A DNA stretch of 64,000 nucleotides from Hypericum androsaemum (lineage: Eukaryota; Streptophyta; Magnoliopsida; Malpighiales; Hypericaceae). The notes below the pieces were generated by a model. It worked only from the letters and a program-made list of their open reading frames with translations, did no database searches and was not told the origin of the DNA. A program made the translations under genes and the position numbers. Location of the stretch: the NCBI GenBank assembly GCA_963995505.1, contig OZ023193.1:6098521-6162520 (forward strand), read 5' to 3'. Positions 45,590 to 56,739 of the stretch are shown here, one piece after another (within the stretch, counting starts at the first letter, position 1; each line of letters starts with the position of its first letter).

Positions 45590-48500
45590 CTCCCCCACAA
45601 GTTGGAAGGCGAGGAGAATAGATATCGAGCATGCCCAACTTGGAGAACAAGAAACTGAGACGCTTGGCCGATAAGGCTTTAGTGAAGACGTCCGCGATCT
45701 GGAATTGTGTAGGAACATGGAACGTCTTGATCAATCCCCGTTGAATTTTCTCTCGAACATGATGACAATCCACTTCAATGTGCTTTGTCCGCTCATGAAA
45801 AACGGGATTATCCGCAATATATAAGGCTGAGTGATTATCACAATAGAGCAAAGCGGGATCGTGGTGTGGAACGGCAAAATCATTGAGTAAGTACTTGACC
45901 CATTGAATCTCGCTAGCGGTATGGGAGAGAGCTCGATACTCCACCTCACAGGAAGATAAAGATATGGTCGTTTGCTTCTTCGACTTCCATGATATGAGAG
46001 AGTCACCAAGGTAGATAGCATACCCTGTAATATATCGGTGAGTTGTGCGACATTTAGCATAATCGGAGTCGCAATAAGCTTTAATATGTGGAGAGGAACC
46101 GGAGGACAGCAATATCCCTGCACCAGGAGCACCCTTAAGGTACTTTAGGACATGAATTGTAGCTTGGAAGTGAGTATCAAGGGGACGAGACATAAATTGG
46201 CTCAATTGTTGAACCGCAAATGTGATATCGGGCCGAGTGGTGACCAAATAGAGTAATTTGCCCACCAACCGTCTGTATGTAGAAGCGGTGATTGGCAAAC
46301 CAATTATTTCGTCAGCTTCCTCTAAGTGATCATTCTGAATTTCCTCTAAGGGCTCACCATCTTTAGAATTAAGGCGAGTGGTTGTTGCCATCGGAGAAGA
46401 AGCTGGCTTTCCGCCTAAATTTCCGGTGTCTCTCAAGAGTTCAAGAACATATTTCTTTTGCGAGACATGAATGCCTGCTTTGTTACGAGCAATTTCGAGC
46501 CCAAGGAAGTACTTTAATTCACCGAGATCCTTAAGCTTCAAGTGCTGTTCAAGAAAAGTCTTCGTCGTGGTTATCACCACCATGTCATTGCCTGCCAAGA
46601 CAATATCATCAACGTACACGAGCAGGGCGGTAAAGGATTGATCAGTTTGCTTAGTAAAGAGAGAGTGGTCCGATTGGGATTGAACATATCCAAATGTAAG
46701 CAATAGACTTGTTAGCTTGGCAAACCATTGGCGGTTAGCTTGTCGCAAGCCGTAAAGCGACTTCCTGAGCCGGCACACCTTGCCCTTATCTGCTGCGGAG
46801 ACTGGATAACCAGGGGGAATAGTCATATATACCTCTTCGTTTAAGTCACCATGTAGAAAGGCATTGTTGACGTCAAGTTGATGTAAATGCCAATTGTTCA
46901 TAGCCGCGAGAGCAAGCAACAGTCGTACAATGGTCATCTTGGCCACAGGAGAAAAGGTGTCGAAGAAGTCTATACCATAGGCTTGGGTATAGCCCTTGGC
47001 GACAAGACGAGCCTTGAAGCGGTCAACTGTGCCATCTGATTTGAGCTTGGTCTTGTACACCCATCAACAATTCACAACACGTTTGCCAGGAGGAAGATCG
47101 ACTAAGTCCCAAGTGAGATTATCCTGGAGAGCATTAAGTTTCAAAGTCATATCATTTGACCAATCGGGATTAGAGGCAGCCTCTTTAAAGGTACGAGGTT
47201 CGCAATGATCTAAAAGAGAAATACTATAGGCACGGTGTGAGAGAGATAAATGGGCGAAGGATATGACATGGTGTAGAGGATATAGAGTGGAGATGTGTAC
47301 CTTGTCCGATGAACGAGAGGCGATAGAGCATATGTAATCAGAAAGGCGTGCCGGGGGATGATGAATTCTCGTTGAACGTCGAATTGGAGGAGCTGCCGTA
47401 GGAGGTTCTGGTGTCGGTGATGTATGGTCTGGGTGAGTTGGTATATTGACAGGACTGTGGGCATCAGGGAGGTCAATATCGGACAGTGGTGTTAAATTTG
47501 GAAGGATAAGTGATGGTGGAGTGAAGGATTGATACCTAGGAAGATTAAAGCCATGTTGTCCTTTGAAAGGAAAAATTGTTTCATGAAAAATTACATCTCG
47601 AGAAATCAAGGTTTTGTGAGTTTGTAAATCGTATAGTTTGTACCCTTTTATGCCAAAAGGCAAACCAAGAAAAACACAAGGATGTGCACGAAGCTCAAAT
47701 TTGGATCGATTTGGGTGTAAATTGGTTGCATAACCGAGACAACCGAAAATCCGTAAGTGATTAAAACGTGGTGTTTCTTGAAAAAGAAGCTCATGTGGAG
47801 TTCGATTTTGCAAGATGGTAGATGGAGTGCGATTAATTAAATAAGTAGCATGTAAGATTGCATCGCTCCAAAATACGAGAGGCAAATTTGAATGAATTAA
47901 GAGTGCTCGTGCAATATTTAACAAATGCTGATGCTTTCGTTCAACTCGACCATTTTGTTGCGGCGTATAAACACAAGACATTTCATGCAAAATTCCTTTT
48001 TGAGAGAAAAATGAATGCAATAGAAATTCTTTACCTTGGTCGCTACGAATGCGTCGAACATTCGCATTAAATTGTCTCTCAACCATGTTTACGAATTGCT
48101 CAAGAAGCATACGTGTTTCGGCTTTAGACTTCATCATGAAAACCCAAATTGATCGAGAGTAATCATCCAAAATAGTCAAGAAATAATTAAAACCGTCATA
48201 TGAAGAAATATTATATTTTTCCCAAATGTCAACATGGATTAAATCAAAAGGACAACTAGCTAATGACTCACTAATTGGAAACGATAAACGCTTCTGTTTA
48301 GCAAGCGGACAGGTAGGGCAAAATATTCGTGGATTGGAAGTGATACGTGGGTCCAATTGGCTGAGAATTTCTAGCTTTGGTGGTGGTATATGTCCGAATC
48401 GGGAGTGCCAGAGGTCTGGTTGGGATGCGGCTGCCACGACACATTTATTTGATTGCTCATCCATTATTCGATAGAGTCCCCCGTGCGCCTTTGCTCTACC

Positions 48501-49988
48501 AATCTCCTTCATCGAGACAAGGTCCTGGATAACACAATGGTTAGAGCTGAAAACAATTGCGCATGAATTTTGCCGCGTCAATTTGTTAACAGAAATAAGA
48601 TTAAAATCGAAGGAATGGATCAAGAGGACATCCTGGAGACAGAGTGAATCTGTTAATTGTACAGATCCAATATGAGTGGCTTGGACACTATGACCATTAG
48701 GAAGTGACACGAACATGGCGGACAAAGGTGTAAGGGAAGTGAAGTGTTTAGATGTGCAACTGATGTGATCGGTCGCACCAGAATCGATTATCCAGGTATT
48801 AGATGTGGGAATGGAATCAGAATTGGAAGAAGATATAATCTTACCAGCTTTGTCGGGTGGATTGGAAATGATGGAATTGATTTGTGGAGGTTTAGGAGGT
48901 GATAGTGTACCAGAAAGGCCGCCTGTCGCTTGTTGAAGCAAAGACATCAAGTTGAAACATTGCTCCGAGGATAATCGTAGTTGAGACAAGTCGGTGGCAC
49001 CTCCGTGGTCTTGGTTGCCTGTCACTTGGAAGATATTCGATCCAGATGAAGATCCATATTGCTTCGACTTGAATTTGTAACCTGGAGGGTAACCATATTT
49101 CTTGAAACATTTGTCGACGGTGTGTCCGGACTTGTCACAATGGGTGCAATGAGGTCGGCGACCTTGCTCCCAAGGTCGACGGTTGTTGTTGGAACGGCCA
49201 GCGGTAAGTGCAGCTTGTTGATCTCTGGAGGGATATTGACTTCCATTCGCATTGGCAATAATCCCAAGTCCGGGATTGCTCAAAATTTGGCGCTCGTGTT
49301 GAAGTGCGAGGAAGAGAGCTCGATTCACAGCAGGCAATGGGTCAATGAGCAGCATTTGAGAACGCAACGTCCCAAAATTATCGTTCAAGCCCCTCAAAAA
49401 TCGAATTGTTTGATCATCATCCCTGTAGGTCTTCACGGTGGTATAGACAATACAATCGTGTGAATTAGAACCGAGCAAGAAAGTGCACTTACAGCCGAGA
49501 AGCGGTCGGAATTGAACCAATTGATCCCATAGAGTCTTGAATTGAGTGAAGTAATCGTTGACAGACAACGCTCCTTGTCGGAGATTATAAATCTCCTCTT
49601 GTAAATCACAGATGCGGATTGCATCTCCTCGTCCGAACCGCTCCCTGAGGTCAGCCCAGACCGCTGCGGCTGTCTCCATCCAGATCAAGCTTTGTGCAAT
49701 GGAACCATCAATCGAATGCATTACCCAGCTGAGAACCATTGTATTGCAGCGTTCCCAGGTTGGAAATTGGATGCTATCGGCAGCAGGTGAAGGTAGGGAT
49801 CCATCCACGAATTGCAACTTATTTTTCGACTTCAAAGCAATGGTCATGGATCGAGACCATGCGTAGTAATTGTCGCCATTGAGGACCGGCGAAACAAGAA
49901 CTAAGGCTGGATTTTCATTTGAATGAAGATAGAATGGGTCAGAGATTTGACTTGAAAGAGTTTCATTGGAAGGATTAGTGACAGCCAT
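45423..49988 (-). CDS. Copia polyprotein (Gag-PR-INT-RT-RH), one in-frame stop
   Basis: From ATG 49988 the frame covers Gag (NPALVLVSPVLNGDNYYAWS), a zinc knuckle CX2CX4HX4C at about residues 281-294, protease DSGA at about 402-405, the GAG-pre-integrase CPTC region, and integrase with D587, D650 and E683. A TGA at 47064-47066, between VVNC and WVYKTK at the start of the reverse transcriptase, interrupts it. The same frame continues with the RT (QLDVNNAFLHGDL, YVDDIVLAG) and RNase H (YCDSDYAKC) and ends at 45423. Domain order gag-PR-INT-RT-RH is Ty1/copia. Apart from this one stop there is no frameshift. Unless read through, the product lacks RT and RNase H. Confidence 0.9.
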
Positions 49989-50074
49989 AGTCGCTTTCGG
50001 GATCGACTTGGCTTTTAGTCACAAGAAAGAGAAGAGTTCTTAGGTGTTGATGTACCTAGGAAGCTCTGATACCA

Positions 50075-50386
50075 TGTGAAAATTGAAGGATGGAAGAGAA
50101 AAATGATATATCTTACATTAATCTCAATTGTTGTATACAGATTTATACTACTCAACTATAACTAATTAGCTAAAATCAAGAAACTTCTCTACAAGTAAGA
50201 AACAACTTCTACGTGGGATGCACCACTTCCAGGCTTCGTGGGTTAAATAATCCAAAATAAATATTGTTGAGAGATTGGTGGCTTCGTGGCATGGAAGTGG
50301 AACGGCTATGTGGACTGGAGGAAATGGTCGTTGGTGAGCTGCTGATATCCGATATTCGTGGGATATTCGTGGGATGTTATTTGATA
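50075..50386 (-). repeat. Copia element 1, 5' LTR
   Basis: 312 bp. On the minus strand it starts TATCAAATAACATCCC and ends TTCAATTTTCACA, directly before the primer-binding site. Confidence 0.9.
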
Positions 50387-50690
50387 AAGAGCTTTCAATA
50401 AAACCAGAAATGTGCACCGCGTGAATTTAAAAAATGAAGCACTGGAGAAACCGGCATAGCGAACAAGCAAAGATAGTTTCAACATAAAAGGGGACAGAGC
50501 ATGAGAAAAATCCAAAATCATATTGCCATAGACCAATTGATATTTTCAGGATATTCACATAGTCCATCGAGATCGAGGGATGAATTAGAGTGAAAGTTAT
50601 TTACCAAAACACAATCTCTCTCCTCTCTTCCCAATAGCAGCTTCTCGAATTGCACGTGTGCAATATATATAGTATAGATGTTTCGGAGTT
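50387..50690 (-). pseudogene. Promoter and intron remnant of broken cystatin-like copy
   Basis: 50392-50570 matches the intron 3 sequence of other minus-strand copies (AAACCAGAAATGTGCACC, TTTCAACATAAAAGGGGACA, TTTTCAGGATATTCACA). It then jumps to the promoter region: CACGTG at 50653-50658 and the TATA run at 50663-50670, as at 14918-14938. All three coding exons between them are deleted. Confidence 0.7.
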
Positions 50691-52400
50691 GATTAAAATG
50701 AGGGCCCAAAGTTTTACTGTCATTAAGAGGCGAATAGGGTTTATTAATAAAAACCCAATCAAAGGTGGTACACAGTTTTAGTTTTGGAGGACCCATATAC
50801 AAGTTATGATGGGCTTTTCGATTAATGTCGCGATTCGGTTATCGTTCTCGTCCCTTTTCAACCTCCAGGCATTTCAATAGGAAATGAATTTAGGGTAACT
50901 TGAAGTGAGTTCAGATGATTTTGATTGAAAAACATTAGAAGTTGGAGATGCTACATAAAATCATGTCGGATTATTGGTTTAACTGGTCCGACCACTAATT
51001 GGAAGAGATTTTGGATTATTTTATTTGAAAAATTCGGCAATGTACCAACCGTCCGAAACTAATTTGACCATAGATGTTATAAAATAAAAATATATTCAAT
51101 TACTATTTTTAGTATTAAGATAGAAAATAACCATAAATATCATATAATCTTATTGCAAAAGTTATAATGTTACACACATCAAAATTATAATTATGTCACT
51201 TTTAATTCAATAAAATTAGAAAAAATTTTTTGCTAGATCAACCAGTCCAATTAGATAAATCGATCGGCCCAACTGATTGAATAAGTGATCAACAACATTT
51301 TTTTTTTGGAAAGATCTACAGCATTGACCACTAGTCAATCTGCAATCTAGGTTTAGGTTGAAATACGACCCGAGATCGGCCCCCCAGCCACGATTTGACC
51401 GCATTTCTAAATCCATATGAAGCAGCGAGTAAAGTGAGTATTTATATATTTTGTGTTTAAAAAACACGTAATAGCCACTCGTGTGATGGGCCAAAACATG
51501 GTATGTTTCCAGTTATTAATAAAAAGCCAATACAGCTCGGTACACAGTTTTAGTTTTGGAGGGCCCATTTAAAAATTCTGATGGGCTTTCTGATTAACGG
51601 ATCGAGGTATCCATTATTCAAACTCGAACCTAATTTTTTTGTAATGCTGAACGCAGAGTAGCGAGAAAACCACTTGTTGTGGACAAGAGTGCGGCACCAC
51701 TTGGATGCAAATTCTTACTTTTGATCTGGATTAGCAATGGCTTTAAGCTATATCCCATTACAAAGCATATAACTTCAGAATCTGGTTCAACCCTCAAAGC
51801 CAAGTCACTCTCTAGTGAAAGGCCCTCTTCACCAGACTAACAGTAAACAAACCCCACTAAAACATTGCCTTGAAACCAAAGACTGGTCCAAAAAATAACC
51901 AATTAACTCTTTGCACAGAGCAGAATCCACATCCTAGACCCCTAAATGGCTAAATCTTTAACTCCAATTCAAGCATCCATAAATGTCATATCTTCGAGGG
52001 TTTGGCTCTACCCCAATCTGCAAGACAAAGCAATTATAGAGCTTAAGCAAAAGAATTACCTTGAACCCTCAAAACCCTTTAGCCTTCCAGTTAAGGGAAG
52101 AAACAGAACCAATAAAGCAAGTATTTTTTGCCCCTCTTAAGATCAGCGGGTTATAGAGGATAAAGCAAGTACCTTGGTGTTTGGTCTGATTGGTGGGTTG
52201 GTTGGTTGGTCAGTCCCACACTTCCCCCGTAGACTTAAGTTTCTCGCAATGTGCAAATAGTTGTGTTCCGTGTTCCAACATTCTGCAGTGTGTCGGTTTT
52301 CTGGTGTACACGTTTGGTTGAGGTTTTGGTGTGAAAATTTGTTGTCATTGGAATTTGAGAGTTTCGGATTTGGAGTCTCTGTCTTAGCACTCATCTTCAA
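50691..52400. other. Intergenic with upstream-flank repeats
   Basis: 50770-50880 and 51535-51600 repeat the GATGGGCTTTTCGATTAATG flank seen upstream of other minus-strand copies. 50940-51060 and 51230-51400 carry GGTCCGACC-type MITE remnants. 51640-52260 shows no recognisable gene. Confidence 0.45.
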
Positions 52401-52626
52401 TTCCATGAGACTGACAATAGCTATAAAAAAACCAGAAATATGCACCAAAGAAACAGGAATAGCAAAAAAACAAAGATCGTTTTCAATATAAAAAGGAGAT
52501 AGCATCAGAAAAAATGCAAGATCACATTACCAAAGACAAAGTTGATGTTTTTTCAGAGTGTCAATTGAGGGATCAATAGAGTAAAGCGATCTTGATGTCA
52601 ACATATATATAATGTATGCAATTTAC

Positions 52627-53364
52627 CTAGATAGCAAGCTTCTTTTTCCTGAACGTTAACACCGTCCAATACCCATCAAACCGCCTAAAGACTTTTGACT
52701 GATACATTTTCTTCTCGCCAGAAGAGACATTTTCAGCCTCAAATGTGAGGTAATAAACCTTACCAGCTGCTGGGGCACTGGTGGCACTCTCAAGTCTCAC
52801 AAATTGCAGTTTACCATCCTGAAAATCGTTCAGTCCTTGGCCCGTGAGTTGACACAATTATTGGCCAGTCAACAGTATAGACAAAGGATTTAAACCTTAC
52901 CTGTGGAGCCCTATTGTCATTGTAATGCTCAACTGCGATTTCCGCCCCCTCTTCTGCAAAGGGCCATAAAACGTCACGCTCGCAAAGCGGATAGATGGCA
53001 CCTAGGGTCCCTTTAGGCGGACAAGTAACATTGAAACCCTAATACAAATGGAAACAGTTACGAAAAAGGTCCCACATAATAGGAATTATAATATAGAAGT
53101 TAAAAGAGAACAACACATAACCTCGCTCATCTCAGTTTGTATGCAGTATTCGCGGTATTCCTCGGATACGTCATCATCAGAGTCCAGCTCCTTCTCCAGC
53201 TCCTTGACGAGGTTTTCGATGTCCCCGTACACGCTGAATTTGCAAGACTCGTCGTCAGACTCGTCCTCCTTCTCCAGCTCCTCCTCAACCTCGTACTCCC
53301 TCTTCAGCTTCATAAACACCGACTCCTCGGCCACTGAAGAACCCTCAAAATTTGCTTCAGCCAT
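52627..53364 (-). CDS. Cystatin-like protein with acidic N-terminus, intact minus-strand copy 2
   Basis: Exons 53364-53122, 53038-52901 and 52818-52627 join in phase 0 to give 190 residues. It starts MAEANFEGSSVAEESVFMKL; the acidic part is shorter and mixed with Lys (EVEEELEKEDESDDE). Exon 2 reads GFNVTCPPKGTLGAIYPL and EIAVEHYNDNRAPQ. Exon 3 reads TSAPAAGKVYYLTFEAENVS and YQSKVFRRFDGYWTVLTF. The loop aligned with cystatin QxVxG is APAAG, so the classical inhibitory loop is missing. The stop TAG is followed directly by gtaaat, a splice-donor-like sequence, as in the sister copies, but I could not find its exon 4. An imperfect telo-box (GAACCCTAA, 53372-53380) lies 7 nt before the ATG. No disabling change seen. 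Confidence 0.75.
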
Positions 53365-53380
53365 GATCGCCGAACCCTAA

Positions 53381-53844
53381 TTTTCAAGTAAAATTCCCAA
53401 AACACAATTTCTCTCTCCTTATATATATTTATCAACTACTCCCCTACTCACGAACTCCTTTTTCTTCGGAGTCCTAAATTTTCAATTATGTTTTCCAAAT
53501 TTTCCTTCTAGAAAGGAACTTTTAAGCAATGAATATGCGGGTGGTTGGTTAATTGTCAAAATTTTACGTTTGTTGAAATTGTCACAAAAGGGCCTTTTGG
53601 GTAAGGTTTTAAAAAAGTTTAAAGACACTTGAATATTCTAAATTTTGGGATATAAATACTTTGCACTCCGTGTTTAGAAAATATTCAAATAAGTACCATG
53701 TGTTTATCTTCGATCAAATGTATTTTATATTTCGGTGATCGGAGCTGACATGACAAAATAACATGGACAAGTTAAGTCAAAATTGAATAAAAAATCATAT
53801 GCAACTTTTTTTCCTAACCAAACATTTTTATTCTTTTTATTTTA
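53381..53844. other. Upstream region of minus-strand copy 2
   Basis: A TATATATATTTA stretch near 53420 may be the TATA box. Unlike the other copies there is no CACGTG or site II pair here. The rest is AT-rich without recognised features. Confidence 0.4.
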
Positions 53845-53849
53845 GGAAA

Positions 53850-54440
53850 AATTACTCTCAAGTCCCTCGAGTTTGCTTAAATATACTCAAAAGTGCCCCC
53901 TGTTTGCAAAATACACGCCGACGTCCCTCTTGTTTGATTTTATGATACTTTTGGGTCCCTGTCGCATGTTAGTAACACTTTTTTTATTTTTATCAATAAA
54001 ATGACCAAAATACCCTTAGAATAAAAAAAAATTGTGACATCATCTCTTCTCCTTCCTCCGTTCCTCCTTCCTCCTATAACCAATTCAACACTAAATCAAA
54101 ATCAAACAAAATCAATTTCTAGGTTTAATTCGCAACAAACCCTCAGCCCAGAACCCTCCCGCCTCCACCCCTCCCCTTACCCCCTGACCTCCCCCTCCTT
54201 CGCCTCTCTTTCTTTAAGCCACCACCGGCGGCCCATCCTCTTCACCTCCTCTTTGGGTTTTGTGGGGATGAAGAAATCAAGAAACTTGCGGCTTCCCAAC
54301 TCAGAATTGATCAAACACCAAATCCCTGACCTCAAACCGACATCGATTAAACACCAATTTGGTGGCTTCAAATCCCAATCGATTAATCAAGACATGAAGA
54401 CAGCTTCATCCCAATCGATTAAATTGGACGGCCTTCGTGT
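53850..54440. mobile_element. One-ended Mutator-like element relic
   Basis: The left end AAATTACTCTCAAGTCCCTC and the following 190 bp, up to GTGACATCATCTCTTC, match the inverted repeats of 12137-13229. No matching right end: the sequence runs into an exon 4 remnant at 54441. The inner part (54034-54440) is relatively C-rich and open, with no recognised domain. Confidence 0.6.
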
Positions 54441-54496
54441 TCCAACGTGACATGCAAAGATTAGAGGCCTTCTTTCAAAAGGAGAATGTTCATTGA
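54441..54496 (+). pseudogene. Orphan exon 4 of a cystatin-like gene
   Basis: Reads QRDMQRLEAFFQKENVH and stop. It aligns with MIQLDMPRLEAIIQNHNVY at 10460. The first codons and the acceptor are lost at the junction with the Mutator-like relic. Confidence 0.7.
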
Positions 54497-55640
54497 ATCT
54501 ATTTTATGACATCAAACATTCCTGAATTCTTCTTACTATAATAATGTAAACCTTCTTTTTTGGTCCGGCAGGGTGGAAATGTCAATACTACCCTTCCCTA
54601 ATAACCAAAGTTTCCTGGTGGCTACTACCTCTATATAAGAACTCAGGAGCGGCGCGGAAGGGGTTCGGGAGAGAGAGAACCACTCGACGATGCAACCGAA
54701 GCGGATTTTAGAAGCAAGAAGACTTCATCCGTGGAGATGATCGGCTGGAGGTTGCAGCGACATCTAAGTCCAGGCCAAGAGACCGTGGGGTGTTTGTTGA
54801 TCTTCTGGATGACAACCAACAGGCAGTCGGCCGGCCGGAAGTTCCATGGTGTTGCCGGCGGTTCCCTGGAGTGAGAGGAATGAACTAATTTTTGGGGCAA
54901 AGCAAAACCGAATTCTGATCGTGGGCGTTCGAATTCTGGTAGTGGGAAGTTATTTTGAAAACGTGAAGAGGAAGACGTTAGCCACGTATGGTGTTTTTTT
55001 CTCTCAACTGGATTAGAAGCAGTTAAGCTTTCTTTGGAAAATAATGGTATTCCACGGAAACGGTGAAGATATAAGAAAATTGAAAATAATCTTTATCTTA
55101 CTATAATAAAACAAATATCATTTGTAGCTAGTTTGGTCCACGTTAAAATACCAAAATTATCTTTTTAGTTAAAAGAGAAAGGAAAAATGATAGATGCGTA
55201 TGATATGATGACACTTGGTTCTAGCTAAGCCCCCACCTTCTACTAATTGCATATCCCTTCTGTATTTGGCCCCAATAATTATGACAAGATTCAATTTCGA
55301 TTTGGCATCGTGTTGTTTAATATATTTTTACTCTAGGTACCTGCATTTTAAAAAAAACGTATTATTTTGATAGAGGCTGTCATTTTTTTTTCAAATACGT
55401 ATTTTTTTTCCAAATAAATGATAAAAATCAAAATATTACTAGAGAAATCAATATCACCCGGCGGATATATTTTAAACCCAAATAATACTTGGATAAAAAT
55501 ACATCAAAGTACTATCGAGATCTTTTTGTTTATTAATATTTATACCTCTTAAAATATTTATTAATATTTATATCTTATTAAGGGTGCAATTCCTTCTTGC
55601 AAGGTTGCAATCATCGGCTTCGGTAAAATTCTACGTTATA
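54497..55640. other. Intergenic
   Basis: 54640-54870 is GC-richer and could be a captured fragment; nothing recognised. The rest is AT-rich. Confidence 0.35.
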
Positions 55641-55799
55641 AAATGAGAAAAGATCATGTAAAAAAAGAATACTTTGATAAAGAAAATTTTATCTCGACAT
55701 TAATATTGCTATAAAAAATTTATCCCAAGATATTCCAATCTATCTTATCTTATCTATCTTAGGTGATTTGGTGTCACACTTGAAAATGTCAAAACAACC

Positions 55800-56110
55800 C
55801 CTAAACATTAAAATCTTAAACCCAATTCCAAACCTCAGACCTCAAATGCCAAACCCCAAACCCCAAACCTAAAACCCCAAACCTCGAACCTCGAACCTCG
55901 AACCCCGAACCCCCGGACTCGGACCCCCGCCCCAAGACCCCCCGACCACGGTCCACCGGACACCGGACCGCAGACCGCAGAATTCCGGGACCACGGACAC
56001 CAGATCGCGGACCACCGAACCCCCGACCCCAAACCTCCAGATCACTGAACCGCCCGACCTCGACCCCCGACCCCCTGACTCCGGACCCCCCATCGACTAT
56101 GGACCCCGAC
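55800..56110. repeat. Degenerate 7-bp telomere-like array
   Basis: From about 55820 to 55915 the sequence runs in heptamers (CAAACCT, CAAACCC, AAAACCC, CGAACCT, CGAACCC). It decays to 56110 into CGGACC/CGACCCC-like units. It resembles mutated CCCTAAA plant telomere repeats, though exact CCCTAAA units are absent. The strand is strongly C-biased. Confidence 0.55.
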
Positions 56111-56739
56111 TCCTGGAATCCCGGACCGCATTCATTTTTTTTGTACAGATTAAAAAAATTATTGAATGATATGTTTTGCTGATTTCGAAACAGAACAATA
56201 CTCGTATCGCGCGTGCGTATTTACTAGTAATATATAGTAGTAACTTCAAACATGGAAGTGGCACTTTCACGATTCGGTGGTCGCTGCTAATTGTCAGCAC
56301 CATGGTCACCCCTATATTTAGATGAATCAACTTTTTCTAGATTCATTCATATTAAAATGACTTTTTTCTTTAATTTTGGATATTTATTAGACTAATACAT
56401 CTCTACATTTGCTAATACATTAACTTACTACTAGGAATTGATAATGTTACAATTCTCAAAAACAGAATCGATAACGTTAGGAAAATGTCAAAATTGGCAA
56501 ATGAAGCTGTTAAAAACGTCGATAATTTTATAGTTATCAGCATGATCGACATGTACAATGTTAGACTATTATGATCATCTCTATGACGCGAGTCGATATC
56601 CTGCTTATAGTTATCAGTTATTTTTCCAAAATAAATAATAACTAATTTAAATTTCTAAATACGCATATATAAATGCTTCTAGTTAAAATCCATCTCCTTA
56701 GAAGGGAAATTTAAATAAAAGAATAAAAGGCAAATAGGC
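56111..56739. other. Intergenic
   Basis: 56430-56600 is another copy of the block at 33360-33520 and 44940-45100. No gene. Confidence 0.4.

Larger units (their letters stand above)
45290..50386 (-). mobile_element. Ty1/copia retrotransposon 1 (complete, 5097 bp)
   Basis: LTRs at 50075-50386 (5' LTR, minus orientation) and 45290-45589; target duplication AAGAG at 45285-45289 and 50387-50391. The primer-binding site TGGTATCAGAGC (initiator-tRNA-Met type) follows the 5' LTR, and the purine tract TTGTGGGGGAG precedes the 3' LTR. The LTR borders are TA...CA rather than TG...CA. By eye the LTRs differ at three substitutions, a 1-bp indel and an 11-bp tandem duplication, so insertion is recent. It sits in intron 3 of a cystatin-like relic. 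Confidence 0.93.
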
